A DNA stretch of 64,000 nucleotides from Acidovorax sp. A1169 (GTDB taxonomy: Bacteria > Pseudomonadota > Gammaproteobacteria > Burkholderiales > Burkholderiaceae_C): contig NZ_JAUZDX010000028.1 of the NCBI RefSeq assembly GCF_030704685.1, positions 1-64,000 of the forward strand. Reading direction: 5' to 3'. The notes beneath the pieces were generated by a model. That model saw only the letters and a list, made by a program, of their open reading frames with translations, had not been told where the DNA came from and did not search any database. Of the stretch, positions 25,894-34,900 are shown piece by piece. Numbering within the stretch: the stretch's first letter is position 1; each line of letters opens with the position of its first letter. A program made the position numbers and the translations under genes.

Positions 25894-27108
25894 ATGACAG
25901 ATCCACACGCTCCCACCCCGCGCCGCCACGACATCGACGCCCTGCGCGCCCTGGCCTTTGCCCTGGTCATCGTCTACCACGTCGCCATGTACTACGTGGC
26001 CGACTGGCACTGGCACATCAAGAGCCCGCACGCGGCCGAATGGCTGCAGGCCCCCATGCGGGCCCTGAACCTGTGGCGCATGGACCTGGTGTTCCTGGTC
26101 TCCGGCCTGGCGCTGGGCCTGGTGCGCCGGAGGCAGACGCTGGCGGGGCTGATCCGGCTGCGCAGTGGGCGCCTGCTGCTGCCCCTGGCCTTTGGCATGG
26201 CGGTGGTCGTGCCCTACCAGCCCTATGTGCAGGGCGTGGCCAACGGGCTCATCGCCCCGGGCTTCGGTGCCTTCCTGCTGCGCTACTACGGCGGCGGTCC
26301 CTGGCCCGCCGGCGCCTTCGATGGCTGGGAGGCCGGGGTCACCTGGAACCACCTGTGGTACCTGGCCTACCTGTGGGCGTACACCCTGGTGCTGGCCCTG
26401 TTGCTGCCCTGGCTGGAGTCGGCTGCCGGCCAGCGGCTGCGCCAGGCCTTCACGGGCCTGCGGGGCTCGGCGCTGTTGGCCGTGCCCGTGCTGCCGCTGG
26501 CGTTGTACTCGGTGCTGCTGTGGCGGCATTTCCCGCCCACGCACGACTTCATCCACGATGCCTGGCTGCATGCGGTGTACTTCACTCTGCTCCTGTATGG
26601 CTACTGGATCGGGCTCGATGCCGGCCTGTGGGCCGAGCTGGTGCGTCTGCGCTGGCGCACCCTGGTCGCGGCGTTGCTTCTGCTGGTGCTGTTCACCGCG
26701 CTGCGCGGCGTGGCCGTGCAACAGGGCGGCTGGCTGGCGCGCACCGCCGTGCGCGTGCTGGCCGACCTGTACCTGTGGAGCACGCTGCTGGCCATCCTGG
26801 GCTGGGCCCACCACCGGCTCAACCGGCCCTGGCCCTGGCTGCGCTGGGCGCAGGAGGCGGTCTACCCCTGGTATCTGCTGCACCAAAGCGCGATCATCGT
26901 GCTGGCGGTGGCACTGGCACGGTGGCAGCTCGGCCCGGTGCTGGAGCCGCTGGCCCTGTTGGCCGGCACGGTGCTGGTGTGCTGGGCCATGACGGCGGTG
27001 GTGCGACGGGTGCGGTGGCTGCGGCCGCTGTTCGGGTTGCCCCGAGGAGCCAAGGGCGTGCGCCCGCAGGCGGCAGGGCCTTCGCTGAGCTCGCCGCAGA
27101 TGCCGTGA
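25894..27108 (+). CDS. Acyltransferase family 3 membrane protein
   Basis: The product has 404 residues from the ATG at 25894. It starts with the family-typical RRHDIDALRALAFALVIVYH and has about ten hydrophobic segments, with a long periplasmic loop after the first (ADWHWHIKSPHAAEWLQAP). Family members move acyl or succinyl groups onto sugars of the envelope (OpgC, O-antigen acetylases). The substrate is not readable. It stands back to back with the membrane LytTR regulator (142-base gap), which probably controls it. Confidence 0.85.
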   Translation: MTDPHAPTPRRHDIDALRALAFALVIVYHVAMYYVADWHWHIKSPHAAEWLQAPMRALNLWRMDLVFLVSGLALGLVRRRQTLAGLIRLRSGRLLLPLAFGMAVVVPYQPYVQGVANGLIAPGFGAFLLRYYGGGPWPAGAFDGWEAGVTWNHLWYLAYLWAYTLVLALLLPWLESAAGQRLRQAFTGLRGSALLAVPVLPLALYSVLLWRHFPPTHDFIHDAWLHAVYFTLLLYGYWIGLDAGLWAELVRLRWRTLVAALLLLVLFTALRGVAVQQGGWLARTAVRVLADLYLWSTLLAILGWAHHRLNRPWPWLRWAQEAVYPWYLLHQSAIIVLAVALARWQLGPVLEPLALLAGTVLVCWAMTAVVRRVRWLRPLFGLPRGAKGVRPQAAGPSLSSPQMP

Positions 27109-27136
27109 TACTGGCCGCCTGACCACTCCGAAATCG

Positions 27137-27610
27137 ATGGAATCCACCACACCGAACCTAGCCGGGCTCTCAGCGCTGCGACCTGCTACCGGGGCCGATG
27201 CCTCGCTGCTGGCAGCCCTGTGGCGGCGGGCCTGGGCCTCGGCCAATCCATTGGTGGCCGAGGTGGCGCCCGTGGCCCACTGGCAGGCGCGCGTCCATGC
27301 CGAGTTTGGCCCGCCCTGCCTCACGCTGGTGGGGGAGCACGACGGAACCGCTGTGGCGTTCATGGTGCTGGACATGCAGGCTGCCCATCTGCACCAGCTG
27401 TTCGTCGACCCCGGCGCGCAAGGGGCCGGCATCGGCGCTGTCCTGGTGGCCCATGTGTGTGCGCTCTGCCCGCAGGGCTGGTCGCTGCATGTGGCCAGCA
27501 CCAACCTGCGCGCGCGCCGCTTCTATGCGCGCTGCGGCCTGCAGGAGTGTGGGCATGACCGCCACCCGGCCACAGGGCGTGAGCGCGTGCTGTGCCGCTG
27601 GCAGGCGTAG
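27137..27610 (+). CDS. GNAT-family N-acetyltransferase
   Basis: The product has 157 residues with the acetyl-CoA-binding core of the GNAT fold: LHQLFVDPGAQGAGIGAVLV (motif A, with the Q/R-x-x-G-x-G/A loop) and LRARRFYARCGLQECG (motif B). The N-terminal part reads LRPATGADASLLAALWRRAW. Substrate unknown. It starts 28 bases after the acyltransferase gene and converges on the peroxidase gene. Confidence 0.85.
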   Translation: MESTTPNLAGLSALRPATGADASLLAALWRRAWASANPLVAEVAPVAHWQARVHAEFGPPCLTLVGEHDGTAVAFMVLDMQAAHLHQLFVDPGAQGAGIGAVLVAHVCALCPQGWSLHVASTNLRARRFYARCGLQECGHDRHPATGRERVLCRWQA

Positions 27611-27620
27611 GACCTGGGCT

Positions 27621-28106
<486 letters not shown>

Positions 28107-28250
28107 GGGGGCTCCTCGGTGGCTGAAGGGCCCATGGTAGCCGCTGTGTAGTTTGTCTGCCTGGCGGCCTTTGCCTTGGGCGAAATCTGTGCAGTGCGCT
28201 CGGCCGAAGCCAGTGCCACCGTGCAAGGGCCGCCCCGCCGCACGGGTGGC

Positions 28251-28289
28251 GTCCCCCTGGGGGGATGGCGCGCAGCGCCTCAGGGGGGA
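28251..28289. repeat. GC-rich palindromic element between lplT and the peroxidase gene
   Basis: The plus strand contains CCCCCTGGGGGG, then GGCGCGCAGCGCC (a GGCGC/GCGCC hairpin with a TGC-type loop), then CCTCAGGGGGG, right beside the lplT stop. Such G/C-rich palindromes recur between genes in Comamonadaceae; I saw only this copy. It may work as a REP-like element or a transcript end for lplT. Confidence 0.5.
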
Positions 28290-29594
28290 TTAATGGTGTG
28301 CGTCCTGGCGCGCGATATGAAGCAGGTGCTCGACCTCTTCACGGTGGTTCACGCAGTTGCGCTGGTGCCAGCGGCGGATGATCCACATGATTCCCGCGAC
28401 CACCAGCCCGAAGATCGTGATGGCGCCGAACACCGACAGGCCGAACTTGAGCGACAAGCTGTAGAACGCGCCCAGCGCCAGGATGCAGGCCTGTTCATTG
28501 AAGTTCTGCACGGCGATGGAGCGGCCGGCGCCCATGAGGTTGTGGCCGCGGTGCTGCAGCAGCGCATTCATGGGCACGACCAGGTAGCCGCCCAGGCCGC
28601 CCAGCAGGATCAGAAAGGGAATCGCCAGCCAGATGTTCTTGATGAAGACCATCAATATCAGCAGCAAGCCCATGGCGATGCCCAGCGGAATGACCCGGGT
28701 GGCCATGTCCAGCCGCATGCGCATGGAGGCCACCACGGCGCCCACGGCGGTGCCGATGGCGACCACGCCCGTGAGGGCCGAGGCCTGTGTGGTGTTGTAG
28801 CCCAGGGCCACACCGGCCCAGGCCAGCACGATGAACTTGAGGTTGCCGCCCGCGCCCCAGAACAGGGTGGTGGTGGCCAGTGAGATCTGGCCCAGCTTGT
28901 CGCGCCACAGGCGGTTGTTGCAGGCCCAGAAGTCGGGCAGCAGCGCCATGGTGTTGGCCAGGATGCTGCGTGAGGGGTCGGATCGCATGGGGCGCATTTC
29001 CACGCCGGTGTGTGGGATGCGGGTGTTGAACCAGGCCGCCAGCATGTAGATCAGGATCAGGCCGGCAATGGCCGCCTCGGCGGGCGTGTCCACGCCCGTG
29101 TCGATCATCGGGATGTCGATGTTGAGCATCATGGCCGAGAGGTTATGCCCGACGAGCTGGCCGCCCAGCAGCACCCCGAGGATGATGGAGGCGATGGTGA
29201 GCCCTTCGATCCAGCCATTGGCCTTGACCAGTTGGGAGGCGGGCAGCAGTTCGGTCAGGATGCCGTACTTGGCCGGGGAGTAGGCTGCAGCGCCCAGCCC
29301 CACCACCGCATAGGCGATCAGCGGGTGCGAGCCGAAAAGCATCATCAGGCAGCCCACCACCTTGATGGCATTGCTCACGAACATCACCTTGCCCTTGGGC
29401 AGGGCGTCGGCGAACGCGCCTACGAAGGGCGCCAGCACCACGTAGAACAGCGCGAACATGGGCACCAGCGCGGCGCGCTGCCACTCGGGAGCACCTTCTG
29501 AACGGAGGAGTTCGACAGCGGCCACGAACAGTGCATTGTCGGCCAGCGAGCTGAAAAACTGCGCCGACATGATGGTGTAGAAACCGCGCTTCAT
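28290..29594 (-). CDS. lplT: Lysophospholipid transporter LplT (MFS)
   Basis: The product has 434 residues with about twelve membrane helices. The N-terminus MKRGFYTIMSAQFFSSLADN is typical of LplT, with FVGAFADALPKGKVM (MFS motif A position), YSPAKYGILTELLP and NGWIEGLTIASI. In E. coli, LplT flips lysophospholipid inward for reacylation by Aas. No aas gene is next to it here. It is divergent from the alanine racemase gene across a 134-base gap. Confidence 0.9.
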   Translation of the reverse strand: MKRGFYTIMSAQFFSSLADNALFVAAVELLRSEGAPEWQRAALVPMFALFYVVLAPFVGAFADALPKGKVMFVSNAIKVVGCLMMLFGSHPLIAYAVVGLGAAAYSPAKYGILTELLPASQLVKANGWIEGLTIASIILGVLLGGQLVGHNLSAMMLNIDIPMIDTGVDTPAEAAIAGLILIYMLAAWFNTRIPHTGVEMRPMRSDPSRSILANTMALLPDFWACNNRLWRDKLGQISLATTTLFWGAGGNLKFIVLAWAGVALGYNTTQASALTGVVAIGTAVGAVVASMRMRLDMATRVIPLGIAMGLLLILMVFIKNIWLAIPFLILLGGLGGYLVVPMNALLQHRGHNLMGAGRSIAVQNFNEQACILALGAFYSLSLKFGLSVFGAITIFGLVVAGIMWIIRRWHQRNCVNHREEVEHLLHIARQDAHH

Positions 29595-29728
29595 CGAATG
29601 GCTGCTGCTGCATCAGTTGGACTGATGCCCTGTTAAATGTGGGGGGCCTTGCTGCTGACAGATGGTTATATCACGGGGATAAACGGTGCCGGTGCCAGAA
29701 TCCAGGACATCCCACCCGGTCAAACCCC

Positions 29729-30847
29729 ATGCCACGCCCGATACAAGCCACCATCCACACCGCCGCCCTGCACCACAACCTGGAGCGCGTGCGCCGCAGC
29801 GTGCCCGACGCCAAGGTCTGGGCCGTGGTCAAGTCCAATGCCTACGGCCATGGCATCGAGCGTGCCTACGAGGGCTTGCGTGGGGCCGACGGCTTCGCCC
29901 TGCTGGACCTGGCCGAGGCCGAGCGCGTGCGCCAACTGGGCTGGCGCGGGCCGATCCTGCTGCTCGAAGGCGTGTTCGAACTGCGTGACTTGGAGCTGTG
30001 CTCGCGGCTCAACCTGTGGCATGCCGTGCACTGCGATGAGCAGATCGACATGCTGGCCACCCACAAGACGCAGGTGCCGCACCGCGTGTTCCTGAAGATG
30101 AATTCGGGCATGAACCGCCTGGGCTTCACGCCCCAGCGCTACCGCGCTGCCTGGGCCCGGCTCAACGCGCTGCCGCAGGTGGACGAGATCTCGTTCATGA
30201 CCCACTTCAGCGATGCCGACGGCCCGCGCGGCATTGCCCACCAGATGGCCGCGTTCAACACCGCCGCCGCTGACCTGCCGGGCGAGCGCACACTCTCCAA
30301 CAGCGCGGCCACCCTGCGCCACAGCGCTGACGCGGCTGTGCGCGCCGACTGGGTGCGCGCCGGCATCGTGCTGTACGGCAACGCGCCCGATCATCCGGAG
30401 AACTCGGCCGGCCACTGGGGGCTGGAGCCCACGATGACGCTGTCCACCAAGCTGCTGGCCGTGCAGCAATTGCAGGCGGGCGACACCGTGGGCTATGGTT
30501 CGAGCTTTACCGCCGAGGGGCCGCTGACCATCGGTGTGGCTGCCTGCGGCTATGGCGATGGCTACCCACGGCACTGCCCCACCGGCACGCCGGTGCTGGT
30601 CAACGGTGTGCGCACGCGCATTGTGGGCCGGGTGAGCATGGACATGGTCGCCGTGGACCTGACGCCGCTGCTGCAGTCGGGCATGGCGCTGGGCACGGAC
30701 GTCGGTTTTGGCAGTGAAGTCACGCTCTGGGGCCGCGCCAGCAACGGCGCCGTGCTGACCATCGATGAAGTGGCCCAGCCGGCGGGTACCGTGTCCTGGG
30801 AGCTCATGTGCGCGCTGGCGCAGCGCGTGCCCGTCGCCGTGGAATGA
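29729..30847 (+). CDS. alr: Alanine racemase
   Basis: The product has 372 residues from the ATG at 29729 (MPRPIQATIHTAALHHNLER). The PLP Lys lies in VWAVVKSNAYGHG (about residue 35). The second catalytic residue, Tyr, lies in GYGSSF or GYGDGYPR, and GRVSMDMVAVDL and WELMCALAQRVPV are family-typical. It makes D-alanine for peptidoglycan. A longer frame from 29639 adds an unlike N-terminus. Confidence 0.95.
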   Translation: MPRPIQATIHTAALHHNLERVRRSVPDAKVWAVVKSNAYGHGIERAYEGLRGADGFALLDLAEAERVRQLGWRGPILLLEGVFELRDLELCSRLNLWHAVHCDEQIDMLATHKTQVPHRVFLKMNSGMNRLGFTPQRYRAAWARLNALPQVDEISFMTHFSDADGPRGIAHQMAAFNTAAADLPGERTLSNSAATLRHSADAAVRADWVRAGIVLYGNAPDHPENSAGHWGLEPTMTLSTKLLAVQQLQAGDTVGYGSSFTAEGPLTIGVAACGYGDGYPRHCPTGTPVLVNGVRTRIVGRVSMDMVAVDLTPLLQSGMALGTDVGFGSEVTLWGRASNGAVLTIDEVAQPAGTVSWELMCALAQRVPVAVE

Positions 30848-30944
30848 GCATCTCTTCACGGTTTGCACTGCGGGCAATTCCGTGAGACCAGTTGGATCGG
30901 GTACGCTGCGCGCCTGACCATCCGCTCTGACAGGAGTGCCACCC

Positions 30945-31811
30945 ATGGCCGACAACAAGCGCAGCAGTTCCCTTAAAAAGACCTCGAACTGGCGCTCCGT
31001 GCGCATGCAGCCCCAGCACCAGCTGGCGGACAGCCTGCAGCAGCGCTACAGCCTGCGCCTGCATGGCTTTCTGATCGGCGGCTTCACGCTGCTCATCATG
31101 TGGTGCACCTCGTACGTGCAGATGCTGCTGGGCATGGAGTCGCTGGCGCTGCGCTACCTGGTCACCCTCTCGGTGGGCTATGTGGGCTACCTGCTGGTGC
31201 TGCGCATGTGGGCTGCCCGCTTGATAGACGAGGACGGCGATTCTGGCAGCGGCGCGGGCGATGCGGCCGAGGTCGCGGCGGATGTGGCGGACATGGCGAT
31301 CGATGCAGTGACCTGGCGCGGCGGTGGCGGGCCGCGCATGCCCATGCCCCGATCCGGTGGAAGCAGCGTGCACACCGGCAGCGGCTCAGGCGACTTCGGT
31401 TCGGGGCTCTCGGACGCGGGCTCCGGCCTGGGCGACCTGGCCAGCGGTGCGGCCGACGCGGTGTCGGGCGCCGACGAAGGCGCGGTGGTGGTCATTCCCA
31501 TCGTCGCCATCTTCCTCATCGGCTCGGCCATCGTCTTCGGCGCGGGTGCTCTGGCCATGCTGTTCTTCGGCTGGGACGTGCTGCTCACCGTGGCGGTGGA
31601 GCTGGCCTTTTCCGTGGTGACGGCGCGCGCGGCCATGGGCGTGGAGCGCGAGGGCTGGCTCAGCGCCGCCGTGCGCCTGACCTGGAAGCCCATGCTCGGT
31701 GCCGTGGTGTGCGCCGTGGCGCTGGGCGCCACCATCGACCATTTCCTGCCCCATGTGAACTCGCTGCCCGAGGCGGTGCGGGCCATGCAGTCCGGCATGA
31801 AGACGCGCTGA
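30945..31811 (+). CDS. Membrane protein of unknown function with Gly/Ser-rich loop
   Basis: The product has 288 residues from the ATG at 30945 (MADNKRSSSLKKTSNWRSVR), preceded by AGGAG. The basic N-terminus is followed by two helices (about 50-95, FLIGGFTLLIMW and LVTLSVGYVGYLLVL), an acidic then Gly/Ser/Asp-rich stretch (about 100-180, with SGSGDFGSGLSDAGSGLGD), and two or three helices near the C-terminus (VVVIPIVAIFLIGSAIVFGA, LLTVAVELAFSVV). No family is recognised. The layout resembles a small membrane scaffold with a flexible loop. Confidence 0.8.
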   Translation: MADNKRSSSLKKTSNWRSVRMQPQHQLADSLQQRYSLRLHGFLIGGFTLLIMWCTSYVQMLLGMESLALRYLVTLSVGYVGYLLVLRMWAARLIDEDGDSGSGAGDAAEVAADVADMAIDAVTWRGGGGPRMPMPRSGGSSVHTGSGSGDFGSGLSDAGSGLGDLASGAADAVSGADEGAVVVIPIVAIFLIGSAIVFGAGALAMLFFGWDVLLTVAVELAFSVVTARAAMGVEREGWLSAAVRLTWKPMLGAVVCAVALGATIDHFLPHVNSLPEAVRAMQSGMKTR

Positions 31812-31890
31812 ACTCTGCGCCAGTCGGGCGCATGTTCAACCACACCGGTACAGGTTCGGGCCGTCCACCTGGCGTTGTTCCGTCCACCCC

Positions 31891-31928
31891 AAAAAAAAGC
31901 GGGAGGCGCCTTGGGCGCCCCCCGCTTT
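31891..31928. terminator. Bidirectional terminator after the surface-protein operon
   Basis: The stem GCGGG-A-GGCGCC (31899-31910) pairs with GGCGCC-C-CCCGC (31914-31925), with a TTG loop and one mismatch. On the minus strand it is followed by eight T, an ideal end for the transcript of the large repeat protein (stop at 31960). On the plus strand only TTT follows, so it ends the 30,945-31,811 transcript less well. Confidence 0.88.
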
Positions 31929-31959
31929 GTGCGGCTGGACTGGGTCCTTGCTGATGTGC

Positions 31960-34900
31960 TCAGCGTGCCGTCACGGCAAAGCCCTGTACCAGGCCACCGG
32001 GGTAGCGCACGAAGAGCTTGCTGCCTTCGAACCACCAGTGGCTGCCCGCAGGCCCCGTGCCTGCTGGCAGCAGGGCCAGGTCGGGCACCAGCTGAAAGCG
32101 CTGGCCGGCCACGATCAGCTCGGTCTGCAGGTCCAGCCCGGTGCGCAGGGAGGTGGCCGTGCCCAGAACCGACTGCAGCAGGCTGGTGAGGCCGTCGTAG
32201 TCGGCCACGTCGCCCTGCAGCGCCTGGCCCACGCCGTTCGCATCGGTAAAGACCAGGCCGGCCGTGCTGCTGAAGACGAAGCCCGGGGCATTGCCCGTGC
32301 GGCCCATCGGCAACCACTGCGCGCGCATGTGGAAGACGGTGGTGCCCAGGGAAACACGCAGGGCCCCATTGGGCTGCAGTACCGTCGTGGCGCCCAGGGC
32401 CGTCAGGGCCTGGCCCATGGCGGGCAGGGACTGCAGGGCCGGTCCGAAGCGGGTCACCAGGCCTGCTGTGGCGACCTCGATGCTGCCATCGTCCGCCACG
32501 CTCACCCCGTCGGCGCGGCCGGGCACCACGCGCACTTCCAGTGGTACCACAGGGAAGCTCACGCCGCCCAGGTTCCAGGTGACGCTGCCGTCCGAGGACT
32601 GCGAACTGCTGGTAATGCCGACGGTGCGCAGGCCATTGTTGACCAGGGTTTCCAGCGGCGTGCTGCCGCCAGTACGGGTCGGCACGCCCGCGAGGCGCAC
32701 GAAGCCCACGTTGGCGTTGATGCCGGCCGGCAGATCGCCGCGCTGCACCGGGTCGCCCAGGCCGGCGCCAGCCACGGTGCCCAGGCGCACGCTCTGCACC
32801 TTGCCCGCACCATCCAGCCGTGCCACTTCGCCGCTGTACACCGTCACGGCGGCAGCCCCATTGGCAGCTGGTGGCAGTGCCACCCGGCCTGTGCGCACGA
32901 ACACGCTCCACGACTGCGGCGTGCCAGCGGCAGCGCGCGGGGTTGTGATGAGCGTGACCGACACCGCGCCATCGCCCAGCGCGGTCAGCGGCAGGTTGCC
33001 CGTGGTGGTGGACAGCAGGGCCACCACCGTGCCCTGGCTCACCGTGCCGCTGAGCGTGACCTGGGAGTCACCCGAGGTCGACGGGTTGAGCACCAGCGCC
33101 ACCTGGGGTTGGCCGTTGGCCCCGATCAGCGTGACCACGCTGAGCACCGTGGCCGTGTTGGGCTGGGGCTGGATGCTGAAGGTCTGGCCGCCGATCACCA
33201 GGGTCACCGGCGCCGGGGTACCGCCACTGCCTGCGGGGGGCAGGGTGATGGTGGAGCCGCCCGATTGGGGGTTGAGCGTGATCGTGCTGCCCGGGGATGC
33301 TGTGACCTGCACGCTGCCGCCCAGTGTGATGGGTGCACCTGGCGTCACGGCCACACTGCCTCCGGTCACGACCGGGCCAGCGGGTGGGGTCGTCGGGCCG
33401 GGGCTGCTGGGCACCTGTGCCGTGTAGGTCAGCACGGTCGTGCTGCTCTCGTTGCCGGCGGCATCCCGGGCCTTGAGCGTGAAGTTGTGCACCACGAAGG
33501 TCAGGCCGGACACCGTGACAGAAAAGTTGCCGCCCGTCGCCGTGCCGCTGCCCAGAAGGCTCGGGCCTTCGTACACCTCCACGCGGGTGCCGGCCTCTGC
33601 CGTGCCGCTGATGGTGAGCGAGGCACCTTCGCCCGAGGCGTTGTTGGCAGGCGTGGCCACCACCGGCGCCGTCGGAGCGCTGGTGTCGTACTTCACGCCC
33701 GTGACGGAAGCGGTCACTGCGGCATTGCTGGCCGCATCGATGGCATCGAACGCGAAGGTATACACCGCACCGTCCACCAGGTTGAGGGGAGCCGTGCAGC
33801 CATTGGCATCGGCAGTCAACGCAACGGTATGGGTGCCGGTCGCCAGGGCCGTGCCCTGCAGCACGCAGGTGTGGGGCGATGCGCCATCGGCAACCCCGCC
33901 CGACCGGGTGGCGGTGATGAAGGCACTGACCACGGTCTTGCTGAGCGTGAAACCCAGGGTACTGCCAACCTTGATGGCACCGCTGCTGGCAGGCGCCAGG
34001 GCACTGAACAGGGGGGCGTTCGTGTCGCGCGCCAGTTGCAGGTCCAGCGAGGGTGTGCTCACATTGCCCGCCGCATCGCGCAGGGTGATGCTGTAGATCG
34101 CCTGATTGCCGTTGGCGATGCCGCTCGTATCGAGCGGGACATTGACCTTGCCGGTCCCGTCGATGACCAGGCCGGTGTTGGCGCCGTTGACCCAGACCTG
34201 GGCACCGACTTCTCCCCGGACTTCCACGATGGTGGAGTTGCCGATGGCGTATGCGGGGGTGGTGGCCAGTGTCGGCGCGACGGGCACGCCACTGTCTACC
34301 GTGAGGGTGGCGCTGGCGACTGCAGAGACATTGCCCGCCTTGTCGCGCACAAAGCCGTACAGCGTCTTGGGACCATCGCTGGCGAAGAGGAAGCCGGGAG
34401 GCTGTGTGCCCCAGGCGCAACTGCCCACCGCGTTGGTGTCCAGCAGGCAGTAGCCATCGATGGCAATTCCCGAACCCGTGTCGGTACCGCTCAAGGCGGC
34501 CCCGATGGGGACATTGCGCACGGTGCTGTAGCCCGGCAGGCTCAGCTGGGCCACGGGGACTGTGGTGTCGTACGTGATCCCCGCCACCGATGCGGGTGTG
34601 GACGTGTTGCCCGCCGCGTCCGTGGCCTCGAAGGCGAAGGCATAGACCGCACCATCGACCAGGTTGAACGTCGCTGCGCAGCCGTTGGCATCGGCGGTCA
34701 AGGCCACCTGGTGGGCGCCTGCGGCCAAGGAGGTTCCCTGCAGGGTGCAGGTGTGCGGTGACGCGCCATCCGGCGTGCCGGCGGTGCGTTGGGCCGTGAT
34801 GCGGGCCGTGGCCGCAGCTTCGCTGAGCGTGAAGTCCAGCGTGCTGCCGGCCTTGATCGAACCATTGGCGACCGGGGCGATAGCGCTGAAAGCAGGGGCC

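Noticed and set aside
24826..27504. One 892-residue minus-strand protein including LytTR
   Set aside because: Only the last 308 codons are protein-like; the rest is antisense to the acyltransferase and GNAT genes, and a good ATG exists at 25752.
31927..34761. A 944-codon open frame antisense to the giant surface protein gene
   Set aside because: Its translation is Gly/Ala/His/Arg-rich with no domain, as expected opposite a GC-rich repeat gene; the minus-strand frame has signal peptide and Ig-like motifs.
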